Position numbers and translations under genes: made by a program. Source: Sedimenticola sp. (GTDB lineage Bacteria > Pseudomonadota > Gammaproteobacteria > Chromatiales > Chromatiaceae). From it: a stretch of DNA of 36,908 nt. Location: positions 1 to 36,908 of the forward strand of contig JAMOMB010000108.1 in the NCBI GenBank assembly GCA_027068795.1. The letters are read 5' to 3'. Below are positions 35,096 through 36,908 of the stretch, in pieces (the first letter of the stretch is position 1; each line of letters starts with the position of its first letter). The notes beneath the pieces were generated by a model. It was not told the origin of the DNA and searched no databases. It saw only the letters and a program-made list of their open reading frames with translations.

Positions 35096-35935
35096 CTACC
35101 GCTCCGTCTCGACCCGGATGACGCAGCGCCCGTCCCTTTTCCGGCTGCAAAGATCCAGGCGCAGCTCGCCATGGCGGTCGGTACGCAACACCCGCGCCCC
35201 GGCTTTCTCCAGTCGTTGCAGCACCTCCTCGCCAGGATAGCCGCGGATATTGCCGGCGTTCACGGAAATGAGCGCCAGGCGAGGATGCAGCCTGTCCACG
35301 AAGGCAGCGCTGGTGGCGTCTGCCGCGCCGTGATGCCCCGCCACCAGCACATCGATGTCAGCGGGCAGTTTGTTCTGCTCCAGCAGCGCCTGCTCCACCA
35401 CTGCATCCGCATCCCCCATGATGAGCAGCTTCAGCCCGGCATAATGCAGCAGCAACACCAGGGAATGGCGGTTGAGGTTGTCTCCGGAAAAGGCTTCCGG
35501 CCACAACACCTCGATATGCATCCCCTGCCAAGAAATATCTTCCCCGGCGCGCAGCAGCCGGCGATGCGCATCCTGCGCCAGGGCGTCATTCACCCAGCGC
35601 ACCAGATCCGGGCGTACATCCGCTGGCAGGGGGTGACCGCTGTAGAGCACTGGCGTCCGGGGAAACGCCTCCCGCAGGCGGAAATAACCACCAGCATGAT
35701 CCGGATGAAGATGGGTAAGAATCAGGTAGTCCAGGCGCTTCACACCCAGCGCCCCAAGGCGCGCCAGCAGCCGCCGGCTCATGCCGGGATGGCCTGTATC
35801 GATAAGTACGCCCCGCGCGCCCTGCTGCAGCAACAGGGCCTGACCCTCCCCCACATCCAGCATCACCAGACGGGGTTCCGCCGCCACGGGCGCAGCCATC
35901 ACGCAAAGCGACAAACAGAAGAAAAGCGTTTTCAT
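35096..35935 (-). CDS. Secreted ComEC-like metallo-beta-lactamase-fold protein
   Basis: The 279-residue precursor has a signal peptide (MKTLFFCLSLCVMAAPVAA) followed by a metallo-beta-lactamase domain. Metal-binding THLHPDH is at 74-80, GDAD at 174-177 and AGHHGA at 199-204; NLNRHSLVLLL is like the C-terminal hydrolase domain of ComEC. It lacks the ComEC membrane part, so it is a free, exported hydrolase. The true substrate is unknown; nuclease or phosphodiesterase activity is a guess from family members. It overlaps the VanZ-like gene by 4 bp and should be co-translated. Confidence 0.82.
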   Translation of the reverse strand: MKTLFFCLSLCVMAAPVAAEPRLVMLDVGEGQALLLQQGARGVLIDTGHPGMSRRLLARLGALGVKRLDYLILTHLHPDHAGGYFRLREAFPRTPVLYSGHPLPADVRPDLVRWVNDALAQDAHRRLLRAGEDISWQGMHIEVLWPEAFSGDNLNRHSLVLLLHYAGLKLLIMGDADAVVEQALLEQNKLPADIDVLVAGHHGAADATSAAFVDRLHPRLALISVNAGNIRGYPGEEVLQRLEKAGARVLRTDRHGELRLDLCSRKRDGRCVIRVETER

Positions 35936-36441
35936 TTTTTTCCGCCAAAGAATGCGGCAGCGCCGCCGCCCACGCTGGCCAGAGCATTGAATCCCACGTC
36001 CCGCCAGTCGCCCACCCGATCCGGCAAGGCCCACTGCAAGACTTCATCCAGCCCCGCCCCCGCCAGCAGGACCACCAGCCCCATCAACGGGGGAAACAAC
36101 AACATGGAAAAAAAACCAAAGCCACCGAATAGCAGAAAATGCAGGCGCTCCTCCACCAGGGGCAGGGTCAGGGGAAATAACAGAAACAGCGGCACCATCC
36201 ACAACAAATGCCACAGATTGAAAGCGCCCCCGTGCCGCCGGAACCAGGCAACCATCATCACCACCATGGCGGTCAGCGCCAGCAGCATGAGCGCCGCCAG
36301 CCAGCCGCTGGACACCATATCCCTGGCATAGCGCTGCAAGGAACGCCCGAACACCGACACCATGGGAATCAGCACCAGCAGCACCAGCCAGCCGGCCAAA
36401 GCACCATTGTGAATATTCTTGCGCGGCTTCTGCAGCATCAT
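35932..36441 (-). CDS. VanZ-like membrane protein
   Basis: The 169-residue protein has about four hydrophobic segments and the VanZ-family ending LDEVLQWALPDRVGDWRDVGFNALAS. VanZ of enterococci gives low-level teicoplanin resistance, but most family members have no known role. It is upstream of and overlaps the secreted metallo-beta-lactamase-fold gene. A 6-3-6 palindrome lies 25 bp upstream of its start. Confidence 0.8.
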   Translation of the reverse strand: MMLQKPRKNIHNGALAGWLVLLVLIPMVSVFGRSLQRYARDMVSSGWLAALMLLALTAMVVMMVAWFRRHGGAFNLWHLLWMVPLFLLFPLTLPLVEERLHFLLFGGFGFFSMLLFPPLMGLVVLLAGAGLDEVLQWALPDRVGDWRDVGFNALASVGGGAAAFFGGKK

Positions 36442-36465
36442 TCGATAACCAGTGGATACATTGCG

Positions 36466-36480
36466 TTATCCCGAGGATAA
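36466..36480. promoter_or_regulatory. Palindrome, possible operator
   Basis: TTATCC-CGA-GGATAA is a perfect 6-3-6 palindrome 25 bp upstream of the VanZ-like ATG. Its position suits an operator. No known regulator is implied. Confidence 0.3.
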
Positions 36481-36620
36481 ACCGATCCTGGTTCTTGTGG
36501 TAGTACCAGAATCCAAGGCTTTTTCAGGTTCCTCTCAAAAGCATGAAGAAACAATCCCATTCCAACCCGCTGGAATCCGCAAGCGGCCACTGGTCTATAC
36601 TGAATCAGGAAGAGAAGCTT

Positions 36621-36650
36621 TTGAAACAGAATGTCATCGCTTGTTACACT
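36621..36650 (+). promoter_or_regulatory. Sigma-70 promoter of the DUF4426-type gene
   Basis: -35 TTGAAA (36621-36626) and -10 TACACT (36645-36650) are spaced by 18 bp. The start near 36657 gives a leader of about 87 nt that includes a hairpin. Confidence 0.5.
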
Positions 36651-36696
36651 TGGAAACAATCCCCGGCTCAAGCTTCCTCAAAGGCAGGACGCCGGT

Positions 36697-36715
36697 CCGG
36701 ATCCGCAGGATCCGG
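36697..36715 (+). other. Short perfect hairpin in the leader
   Basis: CCGGATCC (36697-36704) pairs with GGATCCGG (36708-36715) around a 3-nt loop. No T-run follows. It ends 17 bp before the AGGAG of the next gene and may affect its mRNA. Confidence 0.4.
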
Positions 36716-36743
36716 CCACCACCGAAACCCGCAGGAGAATGTC

Positions 36744-36908
36744 ATGCGCAAAACCACTCTTTTCTTTTTCACCCTTCTTGGCTTGCTGTTGAGCATGCCA
36801 GCGTTTGCCGAAAACAGCACCAAAACCGCAGGCTACACCATTCACCACAACGCGTTTTTGAGCACCGAACTGTCACCGGAAATGGCCGGGCAGTACCATA
36901 TCCGCCGC
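36744..36908 (+). CDS. DUF4426-type secreted protein, partial
   Basis: Only the first 55 codons are in the window. They encode a signal peptide (MRKTTLFFFTLLGLLLSMPA, cleavage near AFA-EN) and the start of the mature protein, where YTIHHNAFLSTELSPEMAG matches the opening of DUF4426 proteins. AGGAG lies 6 bp before the ATG and a promoter is upstream. The family is periplasmic and of unknown function. The frame runs off the right edge. Confidence 0.75.
   Translation, partial: MRKTTLFFFTLLGLLLSMPAFAENSTKTAGYTIHHNAFLSTELSPEMAGQYHIRR

Larger units (their letters stand above)
36442..36743. other. Divergent regulatory region
   Basis: This 302-bp region separates the VanZ-like gene from the DUF4426-type gene. 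It holds a palindrome near the VanZ-like start, a sigma-70 promoter for the rightward gene and a short hairpin. No frame inside it resembles a protein; the 77-codon leftward frame at 36438-36671 is unlikely to be real. Confidence 0.5.

Noticed and set aside
36438-36671. 77-codon leftward frame before the VanZ-like gene
   Set aside because: It spans the DUF4426 promoter and has no family resemblance or ribosome site.

Overview
The window looks like a chromosomal core region of a free-living gammaproteobacterium of moderately high GC. Supporting signs are SspA/SspB, a three-gene cytochrome bc1 operon, the Mla and Lpt lipid-transport systems, KdsD/KdsC for LPS Kdo, sigma-54 with a regulatory PTS, and FetAB. 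From memory of Pseudomonas aeruginosa, the stretch from sspB to the PTS genes follows a conserved order there: sspB-sspA-petCBA, ybgI-algW, hisCDG-murA, mla, kdsD-kdsC-lptCAB-rpoN-hpf-ptsN. The lineage could be Chromatiales-like, but no gene in the window fixes it. No mobile element, CRISPR array, rRNA, prophage or defence locus was seen.

Layout. 1-2.2 kb (minus): a long-chain acyl-CoA synthetase, then tRNA-Gly(CCC), tRNA-Met(CAT) and a terminator. 2.2-5.5 kb (plus): thiS-thiG-trmB-fetA-fetB. 5.5-10.2 kb: a small membrane protein, a DUF3301-type protein, sspB-sspA, and petA-petB-petC (cytochrome bc1). 10.6-13.8 kb: a Nif3/YbgI protein divergent from a DegS/AlgW-type periplasmic protease, a YjdF-like membrane protein, an inverted repeat, and an unrecognised membrane-anchored protein. 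13.8-21.1 kb (minus): the long gene series mlaF-mlaE-mlaD-mlaC-mlaB-murA-hisG-hisD-hisC. 21.2-23.0 kb: a tiny Cys/His-rich protein and a 505-residue secreted fibre-like protein, which interrupt the usual mlaF|kdsD junction.

23.2-32.5 kb (plus): kdsD-kdsC-lptC-lptA-lptB, rpoN, hpf, ptsN, hprK, an EIIA-Man-type protein, HPr and enzyme I. This joins LPS precursor synthesis and export to sigma-54 and to a PTS phosphorelay with no sugar permease in sight. 32.5-36.9 kb: a SEL1-repeat lytic transglycosylase (minus), mgtE (plus), a secreted ComEC-like metallo-beta-lactamase-fold protein and a VanZ-like protein (minus), and the start of a DUF4426-type secreted protein cut by the window end.

Most of the window is ordinary housekeeping sequence. 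The most interesting parts are departures from the conserved order: the secreted fibre-like protein, the orphan gene after hisC, the missing ibaG and rapZ, the HprK/EIIA-Man/EI module, and a possible 44-codon leader whose stop codon overlaps the rpoN start. Several promoters, hairpins and palindromes were read by eye and are marked as such. I did not find a convincing entirely new multi-gene system.
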